From: CAYHDN01 sp964355425
GTDB taxonomy: Bacteria > Patescibacteriota > UBA1384 > XYA2-FULL-43-10 > CAINNR01
Length of the DNA stretch: 14,255 nt
Reading direction: 5' to 3'
Assembly (NCBI GenBank): GCA_964355425.1
Contig: CAYHDN010000021.1
Coordinates: 1-14,255 of the forward strand
Below are positions 4,456-11,656 of this stretch, piece after piece. The notes below the pieces were generated by a model that worked only from the letters and a program-made list of their open reading frames with translations, had not been told where the DNA came from and did no database searches. Position numbers and translations under genes: made by a program. Position 1 is the stretch's first letter. The number at the start of each line of letters is the position of its first letter.

Positions 4456-5596
4456 TGAGTAAAACGATTTCTCGTTTTACCACTTGATAATCGCGCCCAT
4501 ATTCCATAGGCGGACATACTAAAGTGTAGCCGATTTTGCGGATAAAGTCAATACACTGGTCAAATATTGATAATTTCTTACCGTTCGCTAGTTCGAAGAG
4601 CGGGAAGACGAGGCAAATAGCTTTCAGTCTGCAATTAGTAGTAAGCAGATTTTTTAGAAAATCCTCATACAATCGTCTTGTATCCTCTTTAGCCTCTTTT
4701 TCCTCTTCGATCGTCAACTTATGATTTCTCGGCTGGCCCAAGTAGGGCTCCGTGACGACGACAAAGTCACGATTAATTTTATTGAAATCGTATTTTGTGG
4801 CGTCTTGTTTGGAAACTGCAGCTTTTAGCTTTCGACCGGAAAGGAACCAATCAACATTAATCCGGCTATCCAAAACTGCTTTATCGGAACTATCGGAGCC
4901 ATTTATATCGCAACCGAGCGATAGCGCTTCGATTAGCACGTTTCCGGAACCACAAAATGGATCGACACAAATTAGTCTAATTGGACTTATTGGCCCAATT
5001 TGCCCGAGCGCAAGATTCACCATTACGCGGGCTAGTTTTGGCGGCAACATGCCGGAGCGGGCGTCGGATCGCGGTTTGCCATAATCATGGCGAGTCCACT
5101 CATCAATATTTTGTGTCGCAATCAATTTACCAACTCCTGTGTCAAACAGTCCATATTCGACATTTTCTATGTCCATTTTGTACTGAAACGATTGTGCGCT
5201 GGAAAGCCGGTTATTTTCTTTGCCGGCGATGATTCGCAATGGTTTTTTGATTTCTTTTTTCGCCGACAATGCCAACCCAAAGGCGTCAATCTGTTTCCCA
5301 GAATAGTTTGAAAGACCAAAAATAAGTTTTTTCGACATATTCTCTTTGACCAGAAGACTGGTCAGTTTTTCATCGACTGGAGCAATTTTTTGGTAGATTT
5401 TAACTGTACCACCCAAAATATTCATTAGGCCAGCGATCTCGGGACTTCCCGCATTTAGTTTGATCTCTAAAATATCCTCGGCTATGATAGATGTGGAATC
5501 GCTTATCAAACCAAAACCAAAACTAGCCAAAACCACTTCTACTTCTTTTTGGCTAATTTTATTTTCTCTTCCTAAAATAAAATAATAACTTGTCAT
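4436..5596 (-). CDS. Trm11/TrmG10-like RNA guanine-N2 methyltransferase
   Basis: This 386-residue, probably SAM-dependent RNA methyltransferase resembles the Trm11/TrmG10 group that modifies tRNA guanosines. Residues 1-160 are a less conserved N-terminal part, possibly THUMP-like. Then come EWTRHDYGKPRSDARSGMLPPKLARVMVNLA (166-196, family signature R-D-x-x-x-P...GMLPPKLA), VDPFCGSGNVLIEA (211-224, SAM-binding motif I) and VTEPYLGQP (281-289, motif IV). The catalytic DPPY of N-methyltransferases reads EPYL here, which keeps the PY. The ATG at 5596 is used because a promoter (ATGACA-17-TAATAT) ends nine bases before it, giving an almost leaderless mRNA. rpmA follows within 21 bp. It is divergent from dnaE. 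Exact substrate base is not determined; the methyltransferase class is secure. Confidence 0.85.
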   Translation of the reverse strand: MTSYYFILGRENKISQKEVEVVLASFGFGLISDSTSIIAEDILEIKLNAGSPEIAGLMNILGGTVKIYQKIAPVDEKLTSLLVKENMSKKLIFGLSNYSGKQIDAFGLALSAKKEIKKPLRIIAGKENNRLSSAQSFQYKMDIENVEYGLFDTGVGKLIATQNIDEWTRHDYGKPRSDARSGMLPPKLARVMVNLALGQIGPISPIRLICVDPFCGSGNVLIEALSLGCDINGSDSSDKAVLDSRINVDWFLSGRKLKAAVSKQDATKYDFNKINRDFVVVTEPYLGQPRNHKLTIEEEKEAKEDTRRLYEDFLKNLLTTNCRLKAICLVFPLFELANGKKLSIFDQCIDFIRKIGYTLVCPPMEYGRDYQVVKREIVLLKLSADS

Positions 5597-5605
5597 TTCT
5601 GATTT

Positions 5606-5634
5606 ATATTACCAGAAAAGGATATATTTGTCAT
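5606..5634 (-). promoter_or_regulatory. Promoter of the methyltransferase-rpmA operon
   Basis: On the minus strand: ATGACA (5634-5629, five of six consensus bases), a 17-nt spacer, TAATAT (5611-5606), then AAATCAGAA and the ATG at 5596. The predicted transcript has a leader of only a few bases. The whole element lies inside the 39-bp gap to dnaE. Confidence 0.65.
5623..5628 (+). promoter_or_regulatory. Possible -10 box of dnaE
   Basis: TATATT at 5623-5628 ends seven bases before the dnaE ATG, so a start at the A of ATG would give a leaderless mRNA. No good -35 is seen. It overlaps the spacer of the divergent promoter. Confidence 0.35.
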
Positions 5635-5635
5635 T

Positions 5636-8600
5636 ATGCCTGACAACAAACCAAAAGTAAATTTTGTCCATCTCCATGTCCACTCGCATTATTCCATGCT
5701 CGACGGCATGGGCAAGATTCCTAGTTTAGTCGCCAAAGCTAAAAGTGATGGCCAGCCGGCGTTGGCGTTAACAGATCACGGCGCAATGCACGGAATAATC
5801 GAGTTTTATCAGGAGTGCAAAAAGCAAGGCATTAAACCTATTCTGGGGCTGGAGATGTACATCGCGGCCAGAACGATGAAAGACAAACAGCCGCGGGTTG
5901 ACGCTAATTCGTATCACTTGATTCTGCTAGCAAAAAATCAGATTGGCTATCAAAATTTGATGAAATTAACCTCAATAGCCCATCTCGAAGGTTATTACTA
6001 CAAACCGCGGGTGGATAAAAAAACTCTAAAAAGTTACTCCGAGGGACTAATTGCCTGCAGTGCTTGTGTTCAAGGAGAAATTCCCCGAAAATCACTGGAA
6101 AATTTGGATCAGGGCCGAAAAGCGGTCAGGGAGTATTTGGAGATATTTTCCAAAGAGGATTTCTATCTAGAAGTCCAGCATCATCCTAAAACTGTTCCGG
6201 AGCAAAAGAAGGCCAATGAAAATATTTTCAAACTGGCCAAGGAATTTGAGCTGAAAGTTATTGCTACCAACGACCCTCATTATGTTAATTCAGATGACAA
6301 TATTGCTCATGACGCCCTCCTTTGCCTTCAGACCGGAAAACTGGTTTCAGATGATCAGCGCCTCACAATGGCCGCCGATGATTATTCTCTTCTAACCTAT
6401 GAGCAGATGGCTAAGAATTTTTCCGATCACCCGGAGGTTCTGGAAAATACACTTGAGGTTGCCAAAAAGTGCAACGTTGAAATTGAGCTGGGAAAATTCA
6501 GGTTTCCGGAATATCCACTACCGCCTGGTGAAACTTACGAAACTTATCTGCGCAAATTAATTGACCAGAGACTGCCGAAGGTCGTAGATAAAATTACTCC
6601 GGAGATGAAGGAGCGGATTGATTATGAATTTAAAGTCATTAAAGATAAAGGTTATCTGGGATATATCTTAATTGTTCAGGACTTCTTTCACTTCGCCAAA
6701 GAGAGCGGTATTCCAACCAACACCAGAGGTTCGGCCGCTGGCTGTTTTATCTCTTACGCCCTGGGAATTACCGGCAAGCAACTAGATCCGATAGAATACG
6801 GGCTTCCATTTGAGCGCTTCTTAAATCCTTACCGTCCTTCGGCGCCCGATATTGACGCTGACATCGCGGATGTCAGCCGCGACGAAATTATCAAATACGT
6901 AGCGGGAAAATATGGCAAAGATCATGTGGCTCAAATAATTACCTTCGGGACGATGGCGGCCAGAATGGCGGTCCGCGACGTTGGCCGGGTTTTGGGTATG
7001 AGCTACTCTGAAGTTGATGTTATCGCCAAAATGATTCCGCCGATGAAAACAACTCTGGAACAGGCGTTACAGCAAATTGCTGAACTAAAAAATTTATATG
7101 ACTCTGACCCGCGGGTCAGACAGTGTATTGATATCGCTAAAAAACTTGAAGGCGTGGTCCGTCACGCTTCCGTTCACGCCGCCGGCGTGGTGATTGCGCC
7201 GGAAAAAGTTACCGATTACTCACCGGTTATGATGGATACAAAAGGCGACCGCTTGATTACCCAGTATGGAATGCATGCGGTTGGCGAGGACGGTGTCGGC
7301 TTGATAAAGATGGACTTCTTAGGATTGGCCAACCTTTCAATCATTCAGAATGTGATAAAAATTGTCAGCAAAACCAGAGGGGTAGAAATCATTCTCGACG
7401 AAATTCCACTTGATGATAAAAAAACTTTTCAATTGCTGTCACGCGGCGATACAATTGGCGTCTTCCAGCTGGAAAGTGAAGGAATGAGAAAAAATATCAA
7501 GGAGTTGAGGCCGACAACGATTCACGACATTATGGCGATGGTGGCCCTTTACCGCCCCGGCCCGATGACCTTTATTCCGGAATATATTGCCCGAAAACAT
7601 AATCCGGCCAGAATTACTTATCCCGACTCGCGAATGGAAAAAATTCTGGAAAAATCATTGGGCTTAATTGTTTATCAAGATGACGTTTTAATGATTGCTA
7701 TCGAACTTGCCGGTTACAACTGGGAAGAAGTTGATAAATTCCGCAAAGCCATCGGAAAAAAAATCGTTAAGGAAATGGCGGCGCAGAAAGAGAAATTTTT
7801 TAAGCAAATTATTGAGCGCGGAATGGCTGAATCGACTGCCAACGAACTTTGGAACCAAATTGAAACATTTGCCGGTTATGGTTTTAACAAGGCCCACGCC
7901 GCCAGTTATGGCCTGGTTGCCTACCAAACCGCTTACTTAAAAGCCAACTTTCCACCAGAGTATATGTCGGCGCTGATGACTTCAAATAAAGACGATCTCG
8001 ATAAATTGGCAATGGAGATAGACGAATGCAAGCGGATGAATATCGCTGTTCTGCCACCCTCTGTCAACGAATCGTTTGTTAACTTCGGCGTGGTCAAGGA
8101 ATCCGGCAATGTCCGTTTTGGGCTGTCGGCGATCAAACATGTCGGCGAAGCGGTGGCGGAAGAAATTGTCGAAAACCGGAAAGTCAACGGAAAATTCAAA
8201 GATGTTGAGGATTTTCTGACTCGGCTTGGATCAAAAGTAATAAATAAAAAATCACTTGAAGCTCTGGCAATGGCCGGAGCACTTGATGATCTGGCCGAAC
8301 GCAATGAATTGCTACTAAATATGGAGCGGATGTTAGCCTTCGCTTCAGGAATTAAAAAAAATCAGGATTCGAAACAATCCTCTCTTTTTGCTGATGACGC
8401 CGCGCCGGTAGCCCAAATCGAATTTGAAGAAACTAAACCGGCGGATAAAAAACAGCGCCTGGCCTGGGAGCGGGAACTTTTGGGAATGTATGTTTCCGAG
8501 CATCCGCTTTCGGAACTCGCTCCGGTTATTGAACCGCACCAGCAGAAAAAAATAATCGAGATTAACCCAGAGATGGAGAATCAATTTGTCCGGGTCGCCG

Positions 8601-9175
8601 GCATTATTACGGGAGTTCAAGAGATTTTGACCCGCAAAAGCAATCAAAAAATGGCTTTTATTAAAGTTGAAGATCAAACTCGCAGTATTGAAATTTTAGT
8701 TTTCCCCAAAATTTTCGCCCTAACACCGGAGCTGTTTACTGTTGATAAAGTTGTCGTTGTTGACGGCTTTGTCAGCAACAAGGATGGCGAGTTAAAAATA
8801 CTGGCCGAAGAGATTTTTCCTATCGATGAAACAAATATTCCAGTATTTAGATCGCGAGCTAAGAAAAACAATGGCGGATGGCAGAAGGCAAATGGCAGAG
8901 GTTTAGAGAATAATAAACTTTCTTCTGACGTCAGCCCTCCGCCTACTGCCCCAATTGAGACTTTAATAATTACCATTCCAGAAGACGCCGATAAAAATAT
9001 CCTTAAAGAGATTAAAACCATATTTATAGCCCACCCTGGCAAAAATTCGGTGGTAATCCGCCTGCCGAAAGATGGCGAAAGCTATAAAGATATGCGGATT
9101 AAATCCCGGATTGACATCTGCCCGGTTGTTAAGAAAAAATTGAAGGAGATTGTTGGGCAAGAGAATATTTATTAG
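5636..9175 (+). CDS. dnaE: DNA polymerase III alpha subunit
   Basis: This is the replicative DNA polymerase: 1179 residues, normal for the DnaE1 type. The PHP domain starts at once (HLHVHSHYSMLDG, H14 and H16; LTDHGAMHG near 50) and keeps metal-binding histidines, so it may be active. The palm carries SAPDIDADIAD with catalytic D407 and D409, and KMDFLGL with D560, matching E. coli D401, D403 and D555. GVFQLESEGM and ALYRPGPM are further family blocks. QSSLF at 914-918 fits the beta-clamp-binding motif. An OB fold follows (VRVAGIITGVQEILTRKSNQKMAFIKVED, about 983-1011), then a C-terminal domain ending KKLKEIVGQENIY. There is no Shine-Dalgarno sequence; AAGGA lies too far upstream, and a leaderless start is possible. 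It is convergent with the PH-domain gene, 21 bp apart, with no good terminator hairpin between them. Confidence 0.98.
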   Translation: MPDNKPKVNFVHLHVHSHYSMLDGMGKIPSLVAKAKSDGQPALALTDHGAMHGIIEFYQECKKQGIKPILGLEMYIAARTMKDKQPRVDANSYHLILLAKNQIGYQNLMKLTSIAHLEGYYYKPRVDKKTLKSYSEGLIACSACVQGEIPRKSLENLDQGRKAVREYLEIFSKEDFYLEVQHHPKTVPEQKKANENIFKLAKEFELKVIATNDPHYVNSDDNIAHDALLCLQTGKLVSDDQRLTMAADDYSLLTYEQMAKNFSDHPEVLENTLEVAKKCNVEIELGKFRFPEYPLPPGETYETYLRKLIDQRLPKVVDKITPEMKERIDYEFKVIKDKGYLGYILIVQDFFHFAKESGIPTNTRGSAAGCFISYALGITGKQLDPIEYGLPFERFLNPYRPSAPDIDADIADVSRDEIIKYVAGKYGKDHVAQIITFGTMAARMAVRDVGRVLGMSYSEVDVIAKMIPPMKTTLEQALQQIAELKNLYDSDPRVRQCIDIAKKLEGVVRHASVHAAGVVIAPEKVTDYSPVMMDTKGDRLITQYGMHAVGEDGVGLIKMDFLGLANLSIIQNVIKIVSKTRGVEIILDEIPLDDKKTFQLLSRGDTIGVFQLESEGMRKNIKELRPTTIHDIMAMVALYRPGPMTFIPEYIARKHNPARITYPDSRMEKILEKSLGLIVYQDDVLMIAIELAGYNWEEVDKFRKAIGKKIVKEMAAQKEKFFKQIIERGMAESTANELWNQIETFAGYGFNKAHAASYGLVAYQTAYLKANFPPEYMSALMTSNKDDLDKLAMEIDECKRMNIAVLPPSVNESFVNFGVVKESGNVRFGLSAIKHVGEAVAEEIVENRKVNGKFKDVEDFLTRLGSKVINKKSLEALAMAGALDDLAERNELLLNMERMLAFASGIKKNQDSKQSSLFADDAAPVAQIEFEETKPADKKQRLAWERELLGMYVSEHPLSELAPVIEPHQQKKIIEINPEMENQFVRVAGIITGVQEILTRKSNQKMAFIKVEDQTRSIEILVFPKIFALTPELFTVDKVVVVDGFVSNKDGELKILAEEIFPIDETNIPVFRSRAKKNNGGWQKANGRGLENNKLSSDVSPPPTAPIETLIITIPEDADKNILKEIKTIFIAHPGKNSVVIRLPKDGESYKDMRIKSRIDICPVVKKKLKEIVGQENIY

Positions 9176-9196
9176 AGCCCTCGCCGGTTGCTCGAT

Positions 9197-9685
9197 CTAT
9201 CTCCTAATATTTTTTGTTATCTCTTGTTGAATTTGATAGGGATCAGGGACCCACTTAACCACCAGTTGATTTTGTGTTCCGGCAGTTTGAATCGTGATCT
9301 GGCCAAAATTTAGGGTTGTTCCGATCATGCCGGACGTTGTATTGGTGACATCCTGAATTTTGGCGAAATCGGTCTCGGTAATTTGCCGGTTGAAAAAGTT
9401 TCTTTGGTCAATATTAATTACCCGCTGGTTGGTAATCAAACAGAAGCTATTTTGAAAAATAAAATTAGCCTTAAGTATGACGCTGGCGATAAATAGCAAA
9501 GCTATAATACCCACAACATAAAAAACGATCCCGAAATCAAAAAAGACAAAGACAATTATTGCCAAGGTCAAAGCCAGCGTCGCCTGCAACAGCGGCCAGA
9601 AAAAAACAATCGGGTGGCGGCGAACGACGAGCTTGACCGTCTCATCCGGCCGCTGGCCTTTGAATGTGAAAGCAGAATAATCCAT
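9197..9685 (-). CDS. Membrane protein with bacterial PH (bPH2, YdbS/YdbT-like) domain
   Basis: The 162-residue protein has a short cytoplasmic start (MDYSAFTFKGQRPDETVKLVVRRHP), two adjacent membrane helices (about 26-48 and 51-72) and a C-terminal PH-like domain. The domain shows the YdbS/YdbT pattern: FCLITNQRVINIDQ (81-94), DFAKIQDVTNTTSGMIGTTLNFGQITIQTAG (106-136) and a terminal helix PYQIQQEITKNI. In the family this domain follows two TM segments; its job is not settled. The ATG at 9685 is six bases after a TATAAT, so a leaderless mRNA is likely. The preceding 35-residue membrane ORF ends 21 bp upstream. Confidence 0.85.
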   Translation of the reverse strand: MDYSAFTFKGQRPDETVKLVVRRHPIVFFWPLLQATLALTLAIIVFVFFDFGIVFYVVGIIALLFIASVILKANFIFQNSFCLITNQRVINIDQRNFFNRQITETDFAKIQDVTNTTSGMIGTTLNFGQITIQTAGTQNQLVVKWVPDPYQIQQEITKNIRR

Positions 9686-9691
9686 AGATTA

Positions 9692-9697
9692 ATTATA
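9692..9697 (-). promoter_or_regulatory. -10 box of the PH-domain gene, leaderless type
   Basis: TATAAT (9697-9692) followed by TAATCT and ATG at 9685. The spacing is the same as in front of yraN. The -35 region (GAAGCC) is poor and lies in the end of the small membrane ORF. Confidence 0.55.
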
Positions 9698-9706
9698 CAA
9701 TATTTT

Positions 9707-9814
9707 TTACTTTAGGCTTCCCAAAAACGGTAAAACGGAAAACAGCAACATCAGAACTAGCAAAACAATGAAGACGATTTTGATTAGTTTTTTTCTGCGA
9801 TCATTTTCCGCCAT
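9707..9814 (-). CDS. Small single-span membrane protein, 35 residues
   Basis: From the ATG at 9814 the frame reads MAENDRRKKLIKIVFIVLL, then VLMLLFSVLPFLGSLK and TAA. A polar, positively charged N-terminus (DRRKKLIK) is followed by about 20 hydrophobic residues (12-31) and a short LysC-end, the layout of a one-span membrane micropeptide with its N-terminus inside. It resembles in style, not in proven homology, small conserved membrane proteins such as Prli42 of Firmicutes. It fills the gap between the transferase gene (stop at 9849) and the PH-domain gene. Only a weak GAG precedes the ATG. It would usually be missed by length cut-offs. Being real is likely but not proven. Confidence 0.55.
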   Translation of the reverse strand: MAENDRRKKLIKIVFIVLLVLMLLFSVLPFLGSLK

Positions 9815-9830
9815 GGTTCTCGATTAAAAG

Positions 9831-9906
9831 CTAGACATTGCTAGAAAGCTAGTGATTGCACAATTCCTTGCTACTCCTAGCTTTTTTAATTTTATTCAAC
9901 ACTAGT
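9831..9906. repeat. Cluster of CTAG sites
   Basis: CTAG occurs at 9831, 9841, 9849, 9877 and 9903, partly within AAGCTAG contexts, across the 3' end of the transferase gene and the spacer after it. The stop codon TAG is one of them. CTAG is usually rare in bacterial DNA. Confidence 0.6.
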
Positions 9907-10955
9907 ATCAGTACTGCAACAAGAATAATTAAAATACTTGAAGCGATGATTTTATCGACTGTTGTTGTCCGTAGAGCAACCCAGCCAAAAAGAGCGGCAA
10001 TGACATACATTGAAATTACCGCCGTCGGCACGGAAAATCCGGCAGCCAGAAACCGGTGGTGAAGATGAGTTTTATCCGGCGTCGTCAAGGGATTTTTTCC
10101 CCGAGCAATTCTAGCGGCAGCGACGATCAAACCGTCAACAATAGCAAAGCCCAAAACCAAAAAAGCTGTTGCTAATTTCCCGCCGGAAATCAAAGGAATT
10201 ACGCCAAGCATCAGCCCGAGAAACATGCTGCCGCAATCGCCCATAAAAATTTTTGCCGGATAAAAGTTCCAGTAGAGAAAGCCGAGCGTTGCACCGACTA
10301 GAATTATGGCAATCATTGCTACCGCGCTTTGGGCGACAATTAAACTCAAGAAAAATAAAGTTAGCCCGGCGATAGCGGAGATTCCCGCCGCCAAGCCGTC
10401 AACGCCGTCAATAAAGTTAACGACATTCATCATGCCGATCAACCAAACAGCGGTTAAAAGATCAGACCAAAGCGAGAAATGATAATTGGTTCCGAATAGA
10501 TTGAGAGGAATGTAGACGCTGTTGAGATTGATTGCTTGGCCGAAAGGATTGGGCAGAAAATCAATTCCAATGCCGGCGGCTACAACGATTGCAACGGCAA
10601 CAAGTTGAAAAAATAATTTGATTAAGGCCGGCAATTCTTTCAAGTCATCAATCAACATTACGGTGACGATTACCAAAGAAGCCAGCCAGATACCAACAAT
10701 TTTTTTGTCGAGCGAAAACCAATGACCAGTGGAAATTTCAGCGCCAGGATTGATAAAAATAAAATAAATCAAAGAAACCAACGAAAAAGCCAGAAAAATC
10801 GCCAGCCCGCCGATCCGCGGAATCGGCTTTTTGTGAGAATCGCGGCCGCGCGGTTGCGGCGTAAGTTTATTCTTTAGGGCAAAATTCCTAACGACTCCAG
10901 TGAATATTACTGAAAGAATTAGTGTCGTGATAAAAACTGTCAAGTAAACCATCAT
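9849..10955 (-). CDS. WecA/TagO-type undecaprenyl-phosphate sugar-1-phosphate transferase
   Basis: This polytopic membrane enzyme (368 residues) of glycosyltransferase family 4 starts lipid-linked glycan synthesis by moving a sugar-1-phosphate, typically GlcNAc-1-P, from UDP-sugar to undecaprenyl phosphate. Motifs are all present: PRIGG (46-50), the Asp pair LIDDLKEL (D103, D104), NVVNFIDGVDGLAAG (N177, N180, D183, D186), FMGDCGS (D240) and HLHHRF (297-302). The HHR loop without MraY-specific signatures favours WecA/TagO over MraY. About ten membrane helices fit the hydrophobic pattern. ATGs at 10955 and 10952 are both possible starts; no Shine-Dalgarno sequence is seen. It follows ndk by 71 bp. 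It probably supplies the first step of a cell-surface polysaccharide or teichoic-acid-like polymer; the sugar is not readable from the sequence. Confidence 0.93.
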   Translation of the reverse strand: MMVYLTVFITTLILSVIFTGVVRNFALKNKLTPQPRGRDSHKKPIPRIGGLAIFLAFSLVSLIYFIFINPGAEISTGHWFSLDKKIVGIWLASLVIVTVMLIDDLKELPALIKLFFQLVAVAIVVAAGIGIDFLPNPFGQAINLNSVYIPLNLFGTNYHFSLWSDLLTAVWLIGMMNVVNFIDGVDGLAAGISAIAGLTLFFLSLIVAQSAVAMIAIILVGATLGFLYWNFYPAKIFMGDCGSMFLGLMLGVIPLISGGKLATAFLVLGFAIVDGLIVAAARIARGKNPLTTPDKTHLHHRFLAAGFSVPTAVISMYVIAALFGWVALRTTTVDKIIASSILIILVAVLILVLNKIKKARSSKELCNH

Positions 10956-10982
10956 TGGCCCAATTTAGTCCGATTCTAACCT

Positions 10983-11019
10983 GATTTATCTGTGTTCTAT
11001 CAGTGTAATAGATCTGTGT
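10983..11019. repeat. Three short ACACWGAT units before the transferase gene
   Basis: On the minus strand ACACAGATCTATT, ACACTGATAGA and ACACAGATAAATC follow each other with unit lengths of 13, 11 and 13. A weak promoter (TTGAAG, 17 nt, TACACT) overlaps the first units. Together they fill most of the 71-bp gap between ndk and the transferase gene. Confidence 0.55.
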
Positions 11020-11026
11020 AGTTACT

Positions 11027-11641
11027 TCAATTAGATGTTTTTTTGACCCGCCCCCAATCCTTGGCAAAGAAAACATCTTCTAAAACCAGGTCATAGTCTA
11101 GAATTTCCTCCGGTTTGAACCAGATTTTGATTTCTGTTTCTGCTTCTTCCACCGATCCGGAAGCATGAACCAGTGTTTGAATTGCTCTGTTAGTTTCATC
11201 CGAAACTTCATAGGAGTCATGACTGTAATCGCCGCGAATTGAACCGATGTCAGCAATTAGCGGGTTAGTTGCACCAGCAGTTTTCCGTCCCAGCGCCACG
11301 GCATGCGGCCCTTCCCAAATCATGACCAATATCGGCCGATCATTCAAGCTGTCCATCAAAAGATTCCTGGTCCGTTTTCCGTATTCTTTTGGTTCCAGTA
11401 AGTTCTTCTCACCTTTAGCTTCATAGTTAGCTCTGGTTTTTGTCCCTGACGAAACATACCAAGACTCGTCATCAGCATAGTGCTTGCCAATCAGATCAGC
11501 TCCCGGCGCCATAAGTTTGCAGGCAGTCATTTTCAATCCTCGTTTTTCGAACTTGCTGATAAGCTCACCGACTAGATGTCTTTGAATCGACTCCGATTTA
11601 ATGGCGATCATCGTTCGCTCCGGCTTAAATTTCTTTTCCAT
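11027..11641 (-). CDS. ndk: Nucleoside diphosphate kinase with internal insertion
   Basis: It transfers the gamma phosphate between NTPs and NDPs through a phospho-histidine. The 204-residue product is longer than the usual 130-150. The N-terminal ERTMIAIKSESIQRHLVGELISKFEKRGLKM (8-38) corresponds to the family's ERT-IKPDAVQR block with K15. An insertion of about 30-40 residues (roughly 60-98, SWYVSSGTKTRANYEAKGEK...) precedes RPILVMIWEGPHAVALGRKTAGATNP (102-127). IGSIRGDYSHDSY (132-144) and LVHASGSVEEAE (157-168) follow, with active-site H159. The canonical NxxH asparagine is T156. A C-terminal extension (IWFKPEEILDYDLVLEDVFFAKDWG) ends the chain. The ATG at 11641 lies 15 bp after the M16 stop, with AAGGGA upstream, so the two are cotranscribed. 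Confidence 0.95.
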   Translation of the reverse strand: MEKKFKPERTMIAIKSESIQRHLVGELISKFEKRGLKMTACKLMAPGADLIGKHYADDESWYVSSGTKTRANYEAKGEKNLLEPKEYGKRTRNLLMDSLNDRPILVMIWEGPHAVALGRKTAGATNPLIADIGSIRGDYSHDSYEVSDETNRAIQTLVHASGSVEEAETEIKIWFKPEEILDYDLVLEDVFFAKDWGRVKKTSN

Positions 11642-11656
11642 AATTTATCCCTTGTT

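Noticed and set aside
7695..7940. 81-residue plus-strand frame inside dnaE, and other antisense frames over dnaE
   Set aside because: They lie wholly within conserved dnaE coding sequence and have no start signals.
10888..11076. 62-residue minus-strand frame between ndk and the transferase gene
   Set aside because: It overlaps both well-supported genes in another frame and its middle is the ACACWGAT repeat.
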